Source: Erythrobacter sp. UBA3075
Lineage (GTDB): Bacteria; Pseudomonadota; Alphaproteobacteria; Sphingomonadales; Sphingomonadaceae
Length of the DNA: 13,028 nt
Direction of reading: 5' to 3'
Assembly: GCA_002367375.1 (NCBI GenBank)
Contig: DFBR01000184.1
Location: 1 to 13,028 of the forward strand
Under the pieces are notes generated by a model that was not told the origin of the DNA, searched no databases, and saw nothing but the letters and a program-made list of their open reading frames with translations. Positions 1-8,085 of this stretch are shown in pieces (position 1 is the stretch's first letter; each line of letters starts with the position of its first letter). Made by a program: the position numbers and the translations under genes.

Positions 1-1683
1 ATGAAAATCAAACTCAGCGCCGCGATTCTCGCCAGCCTCCCCCTTTCCGCTTGTGCCACGGTTCCTGCCGAAGCGCCCAGCGCGCCGGTTACGGTCCAGA
101 TCCTCGCGATCAACGACTTTCACGGACATTTGGAAACGCCGCAAAGCACTTACACTTTTGATGAATCGGGCGAGACACGGCGCGTCCGGCTTGGCGGCGC
201 CGCGCAGCTTGCTGCGACATTGAGCGCTCTGCGCGAGAGCAACTCAGTAACAGTAGCGGCGGGCGATCTGATCGGGGCAAGCCCGCTCATCTCCTCGCTT
301 TTCCTTGATGAGCCTTCGATCCGCGCCCTGTCCGATATGGGCCTCGATGTAGCCTCGGTCGGCAATCACGAATTTGATCGCGGCACGCAGGAATTGCTGC
401 GCATCCAGAACGGTGGTTGCGAACAGTTCACTCTGCGGGAGGCTTGCGCGGTGGAGCCCTTCGCCGGAGCAGGTTTCGCATATCTCGCCGGGAATGTGGT
501 GGACGATAGCGGCAACACTTTGCTGCCTGGCACCACCATGCGCGAAATTGACGGAGCACAGATCGGCTTCATCGGCCTGACGTTAGAAGGCACGGCCAAT
601 CTTGTCTCCGCACAGGCTACGCAGGGGTATGATTTCCTCGACGAGGCTGACACCGCGAACGCGCTGGCTGCGGACTTGCGTGCTCGGGGTGCAGATGCGG
701 TCGTGCTGCTGATCCATGAAGGCGCGGATGTCGATGGGCGTTATACTTTGGTCGGTTGCCCTAATGCGTCCGGTTCGATTGTCCCGATTGTCGAGCGGCT
801 CGATCCGTCAATTTCGCTGGTCGTGTCCGGCCATACGCATCAAGCCTATGCCTGCAATGTGCCAAACATTGCTGGCGGTGAAACACTGCTGACTTCCGGC
901 GGGCGTCATGGTGCCTTTGTAACCGATATCACCATGACGGTTGATACCGTTTCAGACTCCGTTCTGTCCATTACGGGCGAGAATATTGCGGTTGATGGCA
1001 GCGCGGGAAGCGATCCGGAAATTGCCAGTTATGTGGCCGTATATGCCGAGGCATCAGGCCCGGTGGCCAATCGCGCAGTGGGCTCAATCACCAATACCGC
1101 CGAGCGCGGTGAGGATTGCGGAGACCGACCCGCGCAGGACTTGGTTGCCGACGCTTATCTGTTCGCCGCGAATGCCGCTCTTGATGGCTCGGTAGATATG
1201 GCCTTCGTCAATTCGGGCGGCGTGCGGGCAAATCTCGCCAGCGCGGAGGACGGTGTGCTCACCTATGGCGAGCTTGCCGCGATGGCCCCTTTCGGCAACG
1301 GCATGATCGTACTGGAGATGACCGGCGCGCAAATACGAACATTGCTGGAGCAGCAATTTTGCGAGGAGGGACCGGCGACTATCTGCGATTCGGTCCTGAT
1401 CCCCTCTAACGGCATGGCTTACACTGTTGATCGGACGCGCCCGGTGCAGGAGCGTGTGCTGGAGATGATGCTGGACGGAGCGCCCTTGGACGAGAGCCGC
1501 AGCTATCGCGTCGTCACCAACAGCTTCCTCGCAGGCGGTGGAGATGGGTTCGCCCAATTCACGCAGGTGACAGAGATTGCCAATGTCGGCTTCGATATCG
1601 ACGCGCTGGAAGCCTATGTCGCCCGTGGCGACTTGTCAGTGCCCACATGTGGCCGGGTGCGCGACCTAACGCCTGCTACCTAA
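1..1683 (+). CDS. Lipoprotein 5'-nucleotidase / metallophosphatase (UshA-like)
   Basis: Predicted cell-envelope 5'-nucleotidase that removes phosphate from nucleotides. The N-terminus is a lipoprotein signal with lipobox LSAC (Cys18), which fixes the start at base 1, so the promoter lies outside the window. The N-terminal metallophosphatase domain shows NDFHGH (38-43), AGDLIG (87-92), GNHEFD (121-126), IHEG (238-241) and GHTHQ (277-281), the expected two-metal ligands. The C-terminal 5'-nucleotidase domain shows FVNSGGVR near 403, the APFGN segment, and NSFLAGGGDGF near 510. Besides Cys18 there are eight cysteines (140, 149, 253, 285, 373, 454, 462, 550), an even number that would suit disulfides in an exported protein. 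The 560-residue length is normal for the family. Its stop lies 10 bp from the convergent AMP nucleosidase stop. Substrate range (5'-nucleotides, UDP-sugars, cyclic nucleotides) cannot be read from the sequence. Confidence 0.93.
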   Translation: MKIKLSAAILASLPLSACATVPAEAPSAPVTVQILAINDFHGHLETPQSTYTFDESGETRRVRLGGAAQLAATLSALRESNSVTVAAGDLIGASPLISSLFLDEPSIRALSDMGLDVASVGNHEFDRGTQELLRIQNGGCEQFTLREACAVEPFAGAGFAYLAGNVVDDSGNTLLPGTTMREIDGAQIGFIGLTLEGTANLVSAQATQGYDFLDEADTANALAADLRARGADAVVLLIHEGADVDGRYTLVGCPNASGSIVPIVERLDPSISLVVSGHTHQAYACNVPNIAGGETLLTSGGRHGAFVTDITMTVDTVSDSVLSITGENIAVDGSAGSDPEIASYVAVYAEASGPVANRAVGSITNTAERGEDCGDRPAQDLVADAYLFAANAALDGSVDMAFVNSGGVRANLASAEDGVLTYGELAAMAPFGNGMIVLEMTGAQIRTLLEQQFCEEGPATICDSVLIPSNGMAYTVDRTRPVQERVLEMMLDGAPLDESRSYRVVTNSFLAGGGDGFAQFTQVTEIANVGFDIDALEAYVARGDLSVPTCGRVRDLTPAT

Positions 1684-1693
1684 CGCATAGGGA

Positions 1694-3148
1694 TTAGCGC
1701 AGCGGCGGCTCGTCAAAGCTGCGCAGCTTGCGGCTGTGGAAGCTGCCGCCGACTTTGCTGAGCAGTGCGAGCGTTTCGATGCCAATGCGCAAATGCTGGC
1801 TGACAGAGCGTTCGTAGAAACTGTTTGCTTGGCCGGGCAGTTTGATCTCGCCATGCAGCGGCTTATCCGAGACACATAGCAGCGTTCCGTAAGGCACGCG
1901 GAAACGATATCCCTGCGCTGCGACGGTCGCGGACTCCATATCGATGGCCACCGCGCGGCTCTGATTGAAGCGCAATGCGGAGCGGGTGTAGTGGAGCTCC
2001 CAATTGCGATCATCAGTTGTCACCACGGTGCCCGTGCGCAGGCGCTGCTTGAGCTGTTCATCACTATCGCTGGTAATATTGCGCGCCGCATCAAACATGG
2101 CGGTCTGCACTTCGGCGATTGGCGGAATGGGGATTTCGGGCGGGATTTCATTATCCAGCACATTGTCATCGCGCAGATAGGCGTGGGCGAGCACATAATC
2201 GCCAATAGTCTGGCTCGGCCGCAATCCACCACAATGGCCGATCATCAGCCACACTTCGGGACGCAGCACAGCGATATGATCGCAAATGGTCTTGGCGTTG
2301 GATGGTCCGACGCCGATATTGACCAGCGTGATGCCGGAATTGTCTTCTCCGACAAGATGGTAGGCGGGCATCTGGTGCTTGCGCCATGTCCCGCCAGTAA
2401 CTCTCGCCCGGGCGCCTTCGAGATCGCCCCGCTCAATCACCACGCCGGGCGCTGAGAAGCGTTCATAGCGGCTGTTCGGATCAGCCAATTGGGCCAGCGC
2501 GAAGTCGATGAATTCCTCGACGTAGCGGATATAGTTGGTGAACAGCACGTAGCGCTGGAAATGCTTTGCCGGAGTGCCGGTATAGTGGCGCAGGCGGGCA
2601 AGGCTGAAATCGGTGCGCAGCGCGTCGAACAGCGATAGTGGACGCTCGCCATCTCTGCGGCTGATCCACGTCCCATCGACCACCTCATCGCCGATCTTGA
2701 CGAGGTCCGATGCAGGGAAATGCCGTGTCAGTTCCGCACTGCTGGCCCCTTGCAAACCAAGCGCGCCGCCATCGAGCACATATTGGTAAGGGATTTCATC
2801 ATCGGAGAGACCCACTTCCAGCTCGACCGAATAGTCCTCCACCAGATGGCACAATTGCTCTTTCAGATAGGGCCGGAACAGTCCCGGTTCGGCAATTGAG
2901 CTGCTGTAGGTGCCCGCTTGGTTGAGCCGCGCATAGGAACGGGCCGGATGGGTCATCTGCTCATCATCAGCATAGCGCAGCGTCAATTCGGGATAAGCGA
3001 AGACGCCTTTTGCACGCTCTGCCGGGTCGGGCAATGTGCGGTTCTCGGCATAGCGACCAAGCGCTGCCACCAAATTGGACCGGGAAGCGTCAGAAATCGC
3101 CTCCAGCTGATCGAGAATACCGTCGATTTCACCCGCAGTGGTTGCCAC
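1694..3148 (-). CDS. amn: AMP nucleosidase
   Basis: Cytoplasmic enzyme splitting AMP into adenine and ribose 5-phosphate. The protein has 484 residues, the length I recall for E. coli Amn. The N-terminal domain carries FAYPEL and EIPYQYVLDGG, and the C-terminal half is a nucleoside-phosphorylase fold with VNIGVGPSNAKT, MIGHCGGLR, GDYVLA, AIDMESATVA and SDKPLHGE. The Asp in SDKPLHGE is residue 428 and should be the catalytic acid; I recall the same number in E. coli. The start is GTG at 3148. A GGAGGG (3152-3157) sits just upstream at short spacing, an in-frame stop (3161-3163) blocks any longer version, and the first internal ATG would remove about 64 residues. It lies 41 nt downstream of the S1/P1 nuclease on the same strand, so co-transcription is likely. 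No adenine phosphoribosyltransferase is visible here to reuse the adenine. Confidence 0.93.
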   Translation of the reverse strand: MATTAGEIDGILDQLEAISDASRSNLVAALGRYAENRTLPDPAERAKGVFAYPELTLRYADDEQMTHPARSYARLNQAGTYSSSIAEPGLFRPYLKEQLCHLVEDYSVELEVGLSDDEIPYQYVLDGGALGLQGASSAELTRHFPASDLVKIGDEVVDGTWISRRDGERPLSLFDALRTDFSLARLRHYTGTPAKHFQRYVLFTNYIRYVEEFIDFALAQLADPNSRYERFSAPGVVIERGDLEGARARVTGGTWRKHQMPAYHLVGEDNSGITLVNIGVGPSNAKTICDHIAVLRPEVWLMIGHCGGLRPSQTIGDYVLAHAYLRDDNVLDNEIPPEIPIPPIAEVQTAMFDAARNITSDSDEQLKQRLRTGTVVTTDDRNWELHYTRSALRFNQSRAVAIDMESATVAAQGYRFRVPYGTLLCVSDKPLHGEIKLPGQANSFYERSVSQHLRIGIETLALLSKVGGSFHSRKLRSFDEPPLR

Positions 3149-3151
3149 AAA

Positions 3152-3157
3152 CCCTCC
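3152..3157 (-). promoter_or_regulatory. Ribosome binding site supporting the GTG start of amn
   Basis: On the minus strand GGAGGG is followed by TTT and then GTG (3146-3148). The spacing is short, but no ATG is available nearby and an in-frame stop lies immediately upstream. This motif is therefore the main support for the GTG start. Confidence 0.55.
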
Positions 3158-3189
3158 GTCTCAAAATATGTCAGAAACCTTAGCCTAGC

Positions 3190-4011
3190 CTATTGCTCGG
3201 CAAATACCCAGTCGAGATAAGCTGCCAGCCGGATGCCCGATTGGGCCAGACGTTGCTCGACAGTCGGCATCCATGTCCATTGGTAGCGATAGCCGATCAT
3301 CGCCGGAGAATCCGCTGTTCCCAATCCGTATTCAATGCTCGTTCGCGGATAGATCCGGTCGCGCAGGGTCGCGCTTTCGGCAACCCATATATCGGGATCG
3401 GCATCCCACCATGCGATCACTTCTTCCGATCCAATGCGGCGTTCCAGCCGTTCGGTATATTCGGAATAGGAAAGCTGCTGGCGCAGGATCATCCCTTCGT
3501 CCCACACCCAATGCAAATTGGTCACCTCATCGAACCAGTCGACGATCACATCATTGCCGCCCCGGTCGGTGCCGTTGCCAGCGTGCAGCGGCATATGCAG
3601 ATCGGACACAAGATGGACTACAAAACGCAGTGCCAGTGCCTTGTCTTCCTGCGATGCCGCGTCGTCACGCAGAATGGCTGTAAAGCTCTCGAGAGCGGTC
3701 AGAGCGTCGCCTTCGGGCGGGTGCTCAAGCTGATCGACCGTGCGGCCTTCGGGCAGCGTGACATAGTGAAACGGGCCAGCGCTTTCCTGCCAGAATGGTG
3801 CAGGGTTGGAGCGCTGCTCATCGGGCCAGGTGCTGCCTTCGGGCAGGCCTTCCGTTCCCAAAATCGCAGCGACCTCTGCGCGAGTCCGGCCGCTGACATT
3901 GTCCTCAGCTATTTCGGCGGTGACACGGTGGCCGGTTGGCCCCCATGCAGCGGCTGGTGCGGATGTAAGGAGCACTGCGGCGGCGAACGAAAATGTGAGT
4001 GTTTTAATCAT
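3190..4011 (-). CDS. S1/P1-type zinc nuclease, exported
   Basis: Predicted periplasmic or secreted zinc-dependent nuclease that degrades RNA and single-stranded DNA to 5'-nucleotides. It has 273 residues. A Sec signal peptide (1-22, ending APAAA) would be cleaved to leave Trp23 as the mature N-terminus. This matters because the family uses the N-terminal Trp as a zinc ligand. All nine expected trinuclear zinc ligands can be placed: Trp23, His28 (GHR), Asp64 (WPDE), His82 (FHY), His133, Asp137 and His143 (HLVSDLHMPLH), His167 and Asp171 (LHWVWD). The ATG at 4011 is chosen because it gives this clean signal peptide, although no strong Shine-Dalgarno precedes it. It lies upstream of amn on the same strand, and its 5'-nucleotide products are substrates for the 5'-nucleotidase at 1-1683. 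The 149 bp between this gene and the kinase relic at 4161 show no promoter I would defend. Confidence 0.93.
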   Translation of the reverse strand: MIKTLTFSFAAAVLLTSAPAAAWGPTGHRVTAEIAEDNVSGRTRAEVAAILGTEGLPEGSTWPDEQRSNPAPFWQESAGPFHYVTLPEGRTVDQLEHPPEGDALTALESFTAILRDDAASQEDKALALRFVVHLVSDLHMPLHAGNGTDRGGNDVIVDWFDEVTNLHWVWDEGMILRQQLSYSEYTERLERRIGSEEVIAWWDADPDIWVAESATLRDRIYPRTSIEYGLGTADSPAMIGYRYQWTWMPTVEQRLAQSGIRLAAYLDWVFAEQ

Positions 4012-4160
4012 GATGCAGGCCTAGCTACACCATATGACACGGCTGTGAAGTGGCTATCAGCCAATCCCAGATTGTATCCGCGAATACGTTTGCACACGCG
4101 CGCAGCTATCCAACTATGCCCACGCAATATATCCCGGCTATGGTGATTGGATTTGAAGAC

Positions 4161-4580
4161 ATGAGCACTTCAGAAGGACAGGTCGTCGGCTTTGGTGAGC
4201 TGCTGCTGCGCCCTACCCCTCCTGGCCCCAAGATGATCGCGCAGACGCAATCGCTCGATGTTGAGGTTGGCGGAGCAGAGGCCAATGTGTTGGCAGGGCT
4301 CGCCTGCCTTGGCCACTCAACGAAAATGCTCAGCTGCGTGGCGGACAATCCGCTAGGCAGGTTGGCGGTCCGCACGCCTGCGCTTGGGCCGGGAAGTGCG
4401 GAAGCCGCCCGCGCTGCTGGTGTGCCGATCAGCTTTGACGGAAATTTTCGCCCGCAATTGTGGTCCGCATGGGATAGCGATCCCAAGACCATCCTCACCG
4501 AGATTATCGGCAAGGCAGACCTATTGTTCGGCAACCACAGGGACATCGGCCTGCTGACCGGCGATTTTCCTGCTGGTTAG
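4161..4580 (+). pseudogene. Remnant of a PfkB-family 2-keto-3-deoxygluconate kinase
   Basis: Open frame of 139 codons resembling KDG kinase, but with large parts missing. It keeps the N-terminal strand and sugar-binding region (GFGELLLRPTPPG, VGGAEANVLAGLACLGH, NPLGRLAV). It then jumps directly to TPALGPG, AARAAGVPISFDGNFRP and ADLLFGNHRDIGLL. In intact members some 80-90 residues separate NPLGR from TPALGP, so an in-frame internal deletion is inferred near 4365-4380. The frame stops after GDFPAG, and the last 100-plus residues, including the GAGD-type catalytic Asp and ATP site, are absent. They cannot lie downstream because the convergent porin ends 6 nt further on. No good Shine-Dalgarno precedes ATG 4161, and an in-frame ATG at 4140 is also possible. 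A functional kinase is very unlikely; a retained short protein of other use cannot be excluded. Confidence 0.8.
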
Positions 4581-4586
4581 GTGCTT

Positions 4587-5978
4587 CTAGAAAGAGAAGC
4601 GCGTTGAGACTTGCACCTTTTGCAGATCACCGGACAACCCGTTTTCCAGCATCCGTTCGGCATACATATATTCAATGCCAACATCGAAGCGGCTTGCCGG
4701 TGACCAGACCAAGTTGGCGAAGGCATTCCAGCTTTCATCGGTGACCTGATTGCCTGTGAGCATTACAGGATTGTCCGCCTTGAAATAGGACGCCGCGATG
4801 CTGGAGCGCAGATCGTCGGTCCAGAAGTGGCGATAAGCGGCAAATCCGGAATAGGTGAAGATCGGATCGAGATTGCCATTCAGATCAACCGCCGCATCAT
4901 TGACGATGTTGAGGCCGATATAGCGCCCGAGGCCGTCACCTGCGGTCCCCATAAAGCGAAGATCGTCCCGGTCACCTATGCTGATGCGACCCGACAAACT
5001 CAGACCATAGCCAAATGCCGAGTCGTCCATTCCGAAATCGTCATCCGAGACATTGAGGCTGCGCACGATTCCCGCTGCCGTCAGTGAACCCCAATCGCCA
5101 CTGTGATTGTAGCGCAGCACCATGTCGGGAAGCGAGTCGTCTCCGGCCAGTGCGCGTGCGCCCGCTGGCGTGGTGACGGTTGTTTCAGGCTGTTCCGCCG
5201 CGATTTGGAACCCGCCTGAAGAATAGCGGATCATCGGCTGGCGTTCGAACACCGTGCCCGGAGTGGTTCCGATGAAGTCCATCGATTCAGGCAAGGCGCC
5301 AACATTCTGGAAAGTCGACCAGGTCTGTCCAATCAACCAGTCTCCATAGGAGACCGTGGCGTGCCGCAGGCGCGGTGTGTAACTGTTGGAAATACGTTCA
5401 TCGCCGCCGCCGGTGACCATGAAGTCGACTTCGACCAGCGTATTGATCGAATGTTCACCGCCAACATCGGTCGATGTGCGCAAGTTGAGGCGCGTTTGAC
5501 GAGCACTGAAGTCGGTATCCCAGCCCGATGCCGTTCCGCCCACGGGAATCGCGCCCGGAATCAGGAAATCACGAACGATGCTGCCGCTGCCCACTTGGCC
5601 GCCGCTGGTCCGCTGCGAAATCGCATCCAGCTTAACATAGCCGCCCAATGTCAGCTGCGTGTTGCCGATGGAGAAGCCGTCGCGCTCCTGCTCTTCGGAA
5701 ACTGCGGCAACTTGCGTGGCGAGCTCCGCCTGCTCTTGCTGAAGCGCGCGCGTTTCGACCAGGACCGCTTCGGTCTGCGCCTGAATTTCGGCTTGCTGGG
5801 TTTGCGCGCGGCCATCTTGTGTATCGAGCCGCGCGACCAGACCTTCGACCAGCGCTTCCAGCCGGTCGAGACGCTCTTCCATCGTCGGTTCTTCCTGCGC
5901 CTGAGCGGCAACAGGCACAAGGCAGCTCGCTGCGAGCAGTCCTGCGGTCAAGGCGTGGCAAAATTTTGTCCCGGTCAT
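4587..5978 (-). CDS. DcaP-like outer-membrane porin
   Basis: Predicted trimeric outer-membrane channel for small, probably anionic solutes such as organic acids. It has 463 residues. A signal peptide (1-27, AAQA before QEEP) is followed by a heptad-rich coiled coil of about 65 residues (roughly 31-96, rich in Gln, Glu, Leu and Ala), then a beta-barrel opening with LTLGGYVKLDA. The protein ends in VSTRFSF, a terminal Phe typical of BAM substrates. Features shared with DcaP porins include the RQTRLNLR strand, GQTWSTFQN and MIRYSSGGF. The frame stays open far upstream, but ATG 5978 has an excellent Shine-Dalgarno and the signal peptide, so the upstream part is an antisense shadow of acs. Divergent from acs across 171 bp, it may share control with acetate genes. 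The transported substrate is not determined by the sequence. Confidence 0.85.
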   Translation of the reverse strand: MTGTKFCHALTAGLLAASCLVPVAAQAQEEPTMEERLDRLEALVEGLVARLDTQDGRAQTQQAEIQAQTEAVLVETRALQQEQAELATQVAAVSEEQERDGFSIGNTQLTLGGYVKLDAISQRTSGGQVGSGSIVRDFLIPGAIPVGGTASGWDTDFSARQTRLNLRTSTDVGGEHSINTLVEVDFMVTGGGDERISNSYTPRLRHATVSYGDWLIGQTWSTFQNVGALPESMDFIGTTPGTVFERQPMIRYSSGGFQIAAEQPETTVTTPAGARALAGDDSLPDMVLRYNHSGDWGSLTAAGIVRSLNVSDDDFGMDDSAFGYGLSLSGRISIGDRDDLRFMGTAGDGLGRYIGLNIVNDAAVDLNGNLDPIFTYSGFAAYRHFWTDDLRSSIAASYFKADNPVMLTGNQVTDESWNAFANLVWSPASRFDVGIEYMYAERMLENGLSGDLQKVQVSTRFSF

Positions 5979-5983
5979 CCAAC

Positions 5984-5989
5984 CCTCCT
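5984..5989 (-). promoter_or_regulatory. Ribosome binding site of the porin gene
   Basis: On the minus strand AGGAGG, with 5 nt before ATG 5978, fixes the porin start inside a much longer open frame that runs upstream across acs. Confidence 0.8.
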
Positions 5990-5998
5990 GAAATGTGT

Positions 5999-6014
5999 AG
6001 GCCGAATGCGGCCT
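5999..6014. promoter_or_regulatory. Small inverted repeat in the porin leader
   Basis: AGGCCG, four bases, then CGGCCT: a perfect 6-bp GC-rich stem with a tetraloop. It lies about 10 nt upstream of the porin Shine-Dalgarno and so would be in the 5' leader of the porin mRNA. It could tune mRNA stability or ribosome access, or be an operator half of unknown meaning. It has no T-tract, so it is not a terminator. Confidence 0.35.
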
Positions 6015-6075
6015 GACTTGTATGTTCTTGAGGGTAATGATGGAGCGCAGTTGGCGACGCACACAATTGGCGTAT

Positions 6076-6087
6076 GGTCGTACGACC
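6076..6087. promoter_or_regulatory. Perfect 12-bp palindrome between porin and acs (candidate operator)
   Basis: GGTCGTACGACC is exactly self-complementary. It lies 62 bp upstream of the acs start and 97 bp upstream of the porin start. LuxR/NarL-type response regulators bind short inverted repeats, and such a regulator is encoded directly after acs, so it is the obvious candidate to bind here. A possible sigma-70 promoter, TTGTCT (6089-6094), 16 bp, TAGTCT (6111-6116), begins just downstream, which would place the palindrome at an activator position for acs. The palindrome is seen directly; its role and the promoter boxes are inference. Confidence 0.5.
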
Positions 6088-6117
6088 TTTGTCTGGCAGG
6101 CATCCGGCGCTAGTCTG

Positions 6118-6127
6118 TCGTAGACGA
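6118..6127. promoter_or_regulatory. Second, imperfect TCGT/ACGA dyad near the acs start
   Basis: TCGT, two bases, ACGA: the same half-site words as the 12-bp palindrome but with two bases between the arms. Its centre (6122.5) is 41 bp from the first palindrome's centre (6081.5), close to four helical turns. It would overlap the acs transcription start region. Short enough to occur by chance. Confidence 0.25.
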
Positions 6128-6136
6128 GAACAAAAT

Positions 6137-6141
6137 GGAGG
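6137..6141 (+). promoter_or_regulatory. Ribosome binding site deciding the acs start
   Basis: GGAGG lies 8 nt before ATG 6150, an ideal spacing. The upstream in-frame ATG at 6135 overlaps this motif and has no Shine-Dalgarno of its own, so 6150 is the better start. Confidence 0.75.
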
Positions 6142-6149
6142 ATCTGACG

Positions 6150-8081
6150 ATGCGCGACCATGTGGAACGCCCTGCTGCACCTGCCAGCAGCAATTGCACG
6201 CCCGAGCAGTATGAGGCGCTGTATCGGCGTTCCATCGAGGATTCGGACGGCTTCTGGCTGGAGCAGGCGGAGCGCCTTGATTGGTCTACGTTCCCAACCA
6301 AGGCTGGCGAATGGTCTTTCGATCCTGCCGAAATCGCCTGGTATTCCGACGGATCGCTCAATCTGTGTCACAACGCAGTTGATCGGCATCTGGCGGACAG
6401 GGGCGATACTACCGCTTTCATCTTTGAACCGGACGATCCCGCAAGCCCTACGCGCACGCTCACTTATCGGGAGCTGCATGGCGAAGTCGTGCGGATGGCC
6501 AATGCGCTGAAAGCCATGGGCGTTTCGAAGGGCGACCGGGTCACGCTTTACATGCCCATGATCGTGGAAGGCGCGGTGGCAATGCTCGCCTGCGCGCGGC
6601 TTGGCGCGATCCACTCGGTTGTGTTCGGCGGTTTCTCTCCAGAGGCACTGGCGGGACGGATCGAGGCTTGCGAAAGCCGCTTTGTGATCACTGCCGATGA
6701 GGGACTGCGCGGCACAAAGCGCGTGCCGCTCAAGGCCAATGTCGATGCTGCAATGCTGGAACCCGACCACGATACTCCGGTCGATGGTATTCTGGTCGTG
6801 CGCCACACGGGCGGCGATGTGAACATGCAGGAAGGCCGCGATCACTGGTATCATGACATCGCCAATGCCGATGACTGCCCCTGCGTGGAGATGAATGCGG
6901 AAGATCCGCTGTTCATTCTCTACACCAGTGGCTCAACTGGAAAGCCCAAGGGCGTGTTGCACACGACCGGCGGCTATGGCGTGTGGGTGGCATCGAGCTT
7001 CCACTACACATTCGATTATCAGCCAGGCGAAGTCTTCTGGTGTAGCGCCGATATCGGCTGGGTCACCGGGCACAGCTATGTCACCTATGGCCCGCTCATC
7101 AACGGCGGCACCAGTGTGATTTTTGAAGGTGTACCCAACTATCCCGATCACGGTCGCTTCTGGGACGTGATCGACAAGCACCATGTCAACATCTTCTACA
7201 CCGCCCCCACCGCCATCCGCGCGCTAATGCGCGAAGGTGACGACTGGGTGACCAAACATGATCTGTCATCGCTCCGCATCCTCGGCACGGTAGGTGAGCC
7301 GATCAATCCCGAAGCGTGGCGCTGGTATTACGAGGTTATTGGCAAGGGCAATTGCCCCATCGTCGACACCTGGTGGCAGACCGAAACGGGCGGACATATG
7401 ATTACCACCCTGCCCTATGCGCATGACATGAAGCCCGGCAGCGCGGGCAAGCCATTCTTCGGTGTCCAGCCGCTGCTGGTCGACAATGAGGGCGAACCTC
7501 TGGAAGGTGCGGCCGATGGCAATCTGTGCATTACCCATAGCTGGCCCGGCCAGGCACGCTCAGTCTATGGCGATCACGATCGCTTTATCGAAGCCTATTT
7601 CAGCACGTTCCCCGGTCGCTATTTCACCGGCGATGGATGCAAGCGCGATGAGGACGGATATTACTGGATTACGGGCCGCGTGGACGATGTCATCAACGTT
7701 TCCGGTCACCGCATGGGCACAGCCGAAGTTGAAAGCGCGCTGGTGCTGCATCCCAAGGTCTCAGAGGCCGCCGTCGTTGGTTTCCCGCACGATATCAAGG
7801 GACAGGGAATTTACTGCTATGTGACGTTGATGGAAGGCGTGGACGAAAGCGACGATCTCACCGCAGAACTGCGCCAATGGGTGCGCAAGGAAATCGGTCC
7901 CATTGCCACGCCCGATCACATGCAAAGCACCGATGGCCTGCCCAAGACCCGCAGCGGCAAGATCATGCGGCGCATCTTGCGCAAGATTGCGGAGAATGAT
8001 TACGGATCGCTGGGCGATACTTCGACCCTCGCCGATCCATCTCTGGTCGACAGGCTGATTGAGGGAAGGCAGAACCGCTAA
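6150..8081 (+). CDS. acs: Acetyl-CoA synthetase (AMP-forming)
   Basis: Cytoplasmic high-affinity acetate activation: acetate, ATP and CoA give acetyl-CoA, AMP and pyrophosphate. From ATG 6150 the protein has 643 residues, close to the usual 650. An in-frame ATG at 6135 would add 5 residues but overlaps the ribosome site. Adenylate-forming motifs are complete: [11 protein letters not shown] (258-268), [11 protein letters not shown] (380-390), [10 protein letters not shown] (406-415), the hinge region [13 protein letters not shown] (509-521), and PKTRSGK (598-604). Trp409 matches the pocket Trp that restricts the enzyme to acetate and propionate. Lys604 is the catalytic lysine that acetylation by Pat-type enzymes switches off and sirtuins restore. 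Only 4 nt separate its stop from the response-regulator start, so the two are probably one transcript. Transcription is likely controlled from the 171-bp divergent region. Confidence 0.97.
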   Translation: MRDHVERPAAPASSNCTPEQYEALYRRSIEDSDGFWLEQAERLDWSTFPTKAGEWSFDPAEIAWYSDGSLNLCHNAVDRHLADRGDTTAFIFEPDDPASPTRTLTYRELHGEVVRMANALKAMGVSKGDRVTLYMPMIVEGAVAMLACARLGAIHSVVFGGFSPEALAGRIEACESRFVITADEGLRGTKRVPLKANVDAAMLEPDHDTPVDGILVVRHTGGDVNMQEGRDHWYHDIANADDCPCVEMNAEDPLFILYTSGSTGKPKGVLHTTGGYGVWVASSFHYTFDYQPGEVFWCSADIGWVTGHSYVTYGPLINGGTSVIFEGVPNYPDHGRFWDVIDKHHVNIFYTAPTAIRALMREGDDWVTKHDLSSLRILGTVGEPINPEAWRWYYEVIGKGNCPIVDTWWQTETGGHMITTLPYAHDMKPGSAGKPFFGVQPLLVDNEGEPLEGAADGNLCITHSWPGQARSVYGDHDRFIEAYFSTFPGRYFTGDGCKRDEDGYYWITGRVDDVINVSGHRMGTAEVESALVLHPKVSEAAVVGFPHDIKGQGIYCYVTLMEGVDESDDLTAELRQWVRKEIGPIATPDHMQSTDGLPKTRSGKIMRRILRKIAENDYGSLGDTSTLADPSLVDRLIEGRQNR

Positions 8082-8085
8082 CGCC

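Noticed and set aside
4051..4063. TGGCT-ATC-AGCCA inverted repeat upstream of the nuclease gene
   Set aside because: Five-base arms are common by chance and no promoter boxes of convincing quality flank it.
3193..4146. 317-codon plus-strand open frame opposite the S1/P1 nuclease
   Set aside because: The minus-strand frame has a signal peptide and all zinc ligands, while the plus-strand frame resembles no known protein.
4581..4602. Hairpin GCTTCT/AGAAGC at the relic-porin junction as a terminator
   Set aside because: The stem is short, partly made of the porin's last codons, and has no T-run on either strand.
5361..6113. 250-codon plus-strand open frame opposite the porin
   Set aside because: It is antisense to the porin coiled coil and barrel and has no recognisable motif. 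Long stop-free antisense frames are expected at this GC content.
5979..6854. Open frame extending the porin upstream by about 290 codons, antisense to acs
   Set aside because: The porin has its own signal peptide and AGGAGG at 5978. The extension lies opposite conserved acs sequence and has no recognisable domain, so it is a GC-rich shadow.
8059..8061. TTG at 8059 as the response-regulator start
   Set aside because: It would add nine residues with no receiver-domain similarity inside acs. ATG 8086 directly precedes the first receiver strand.
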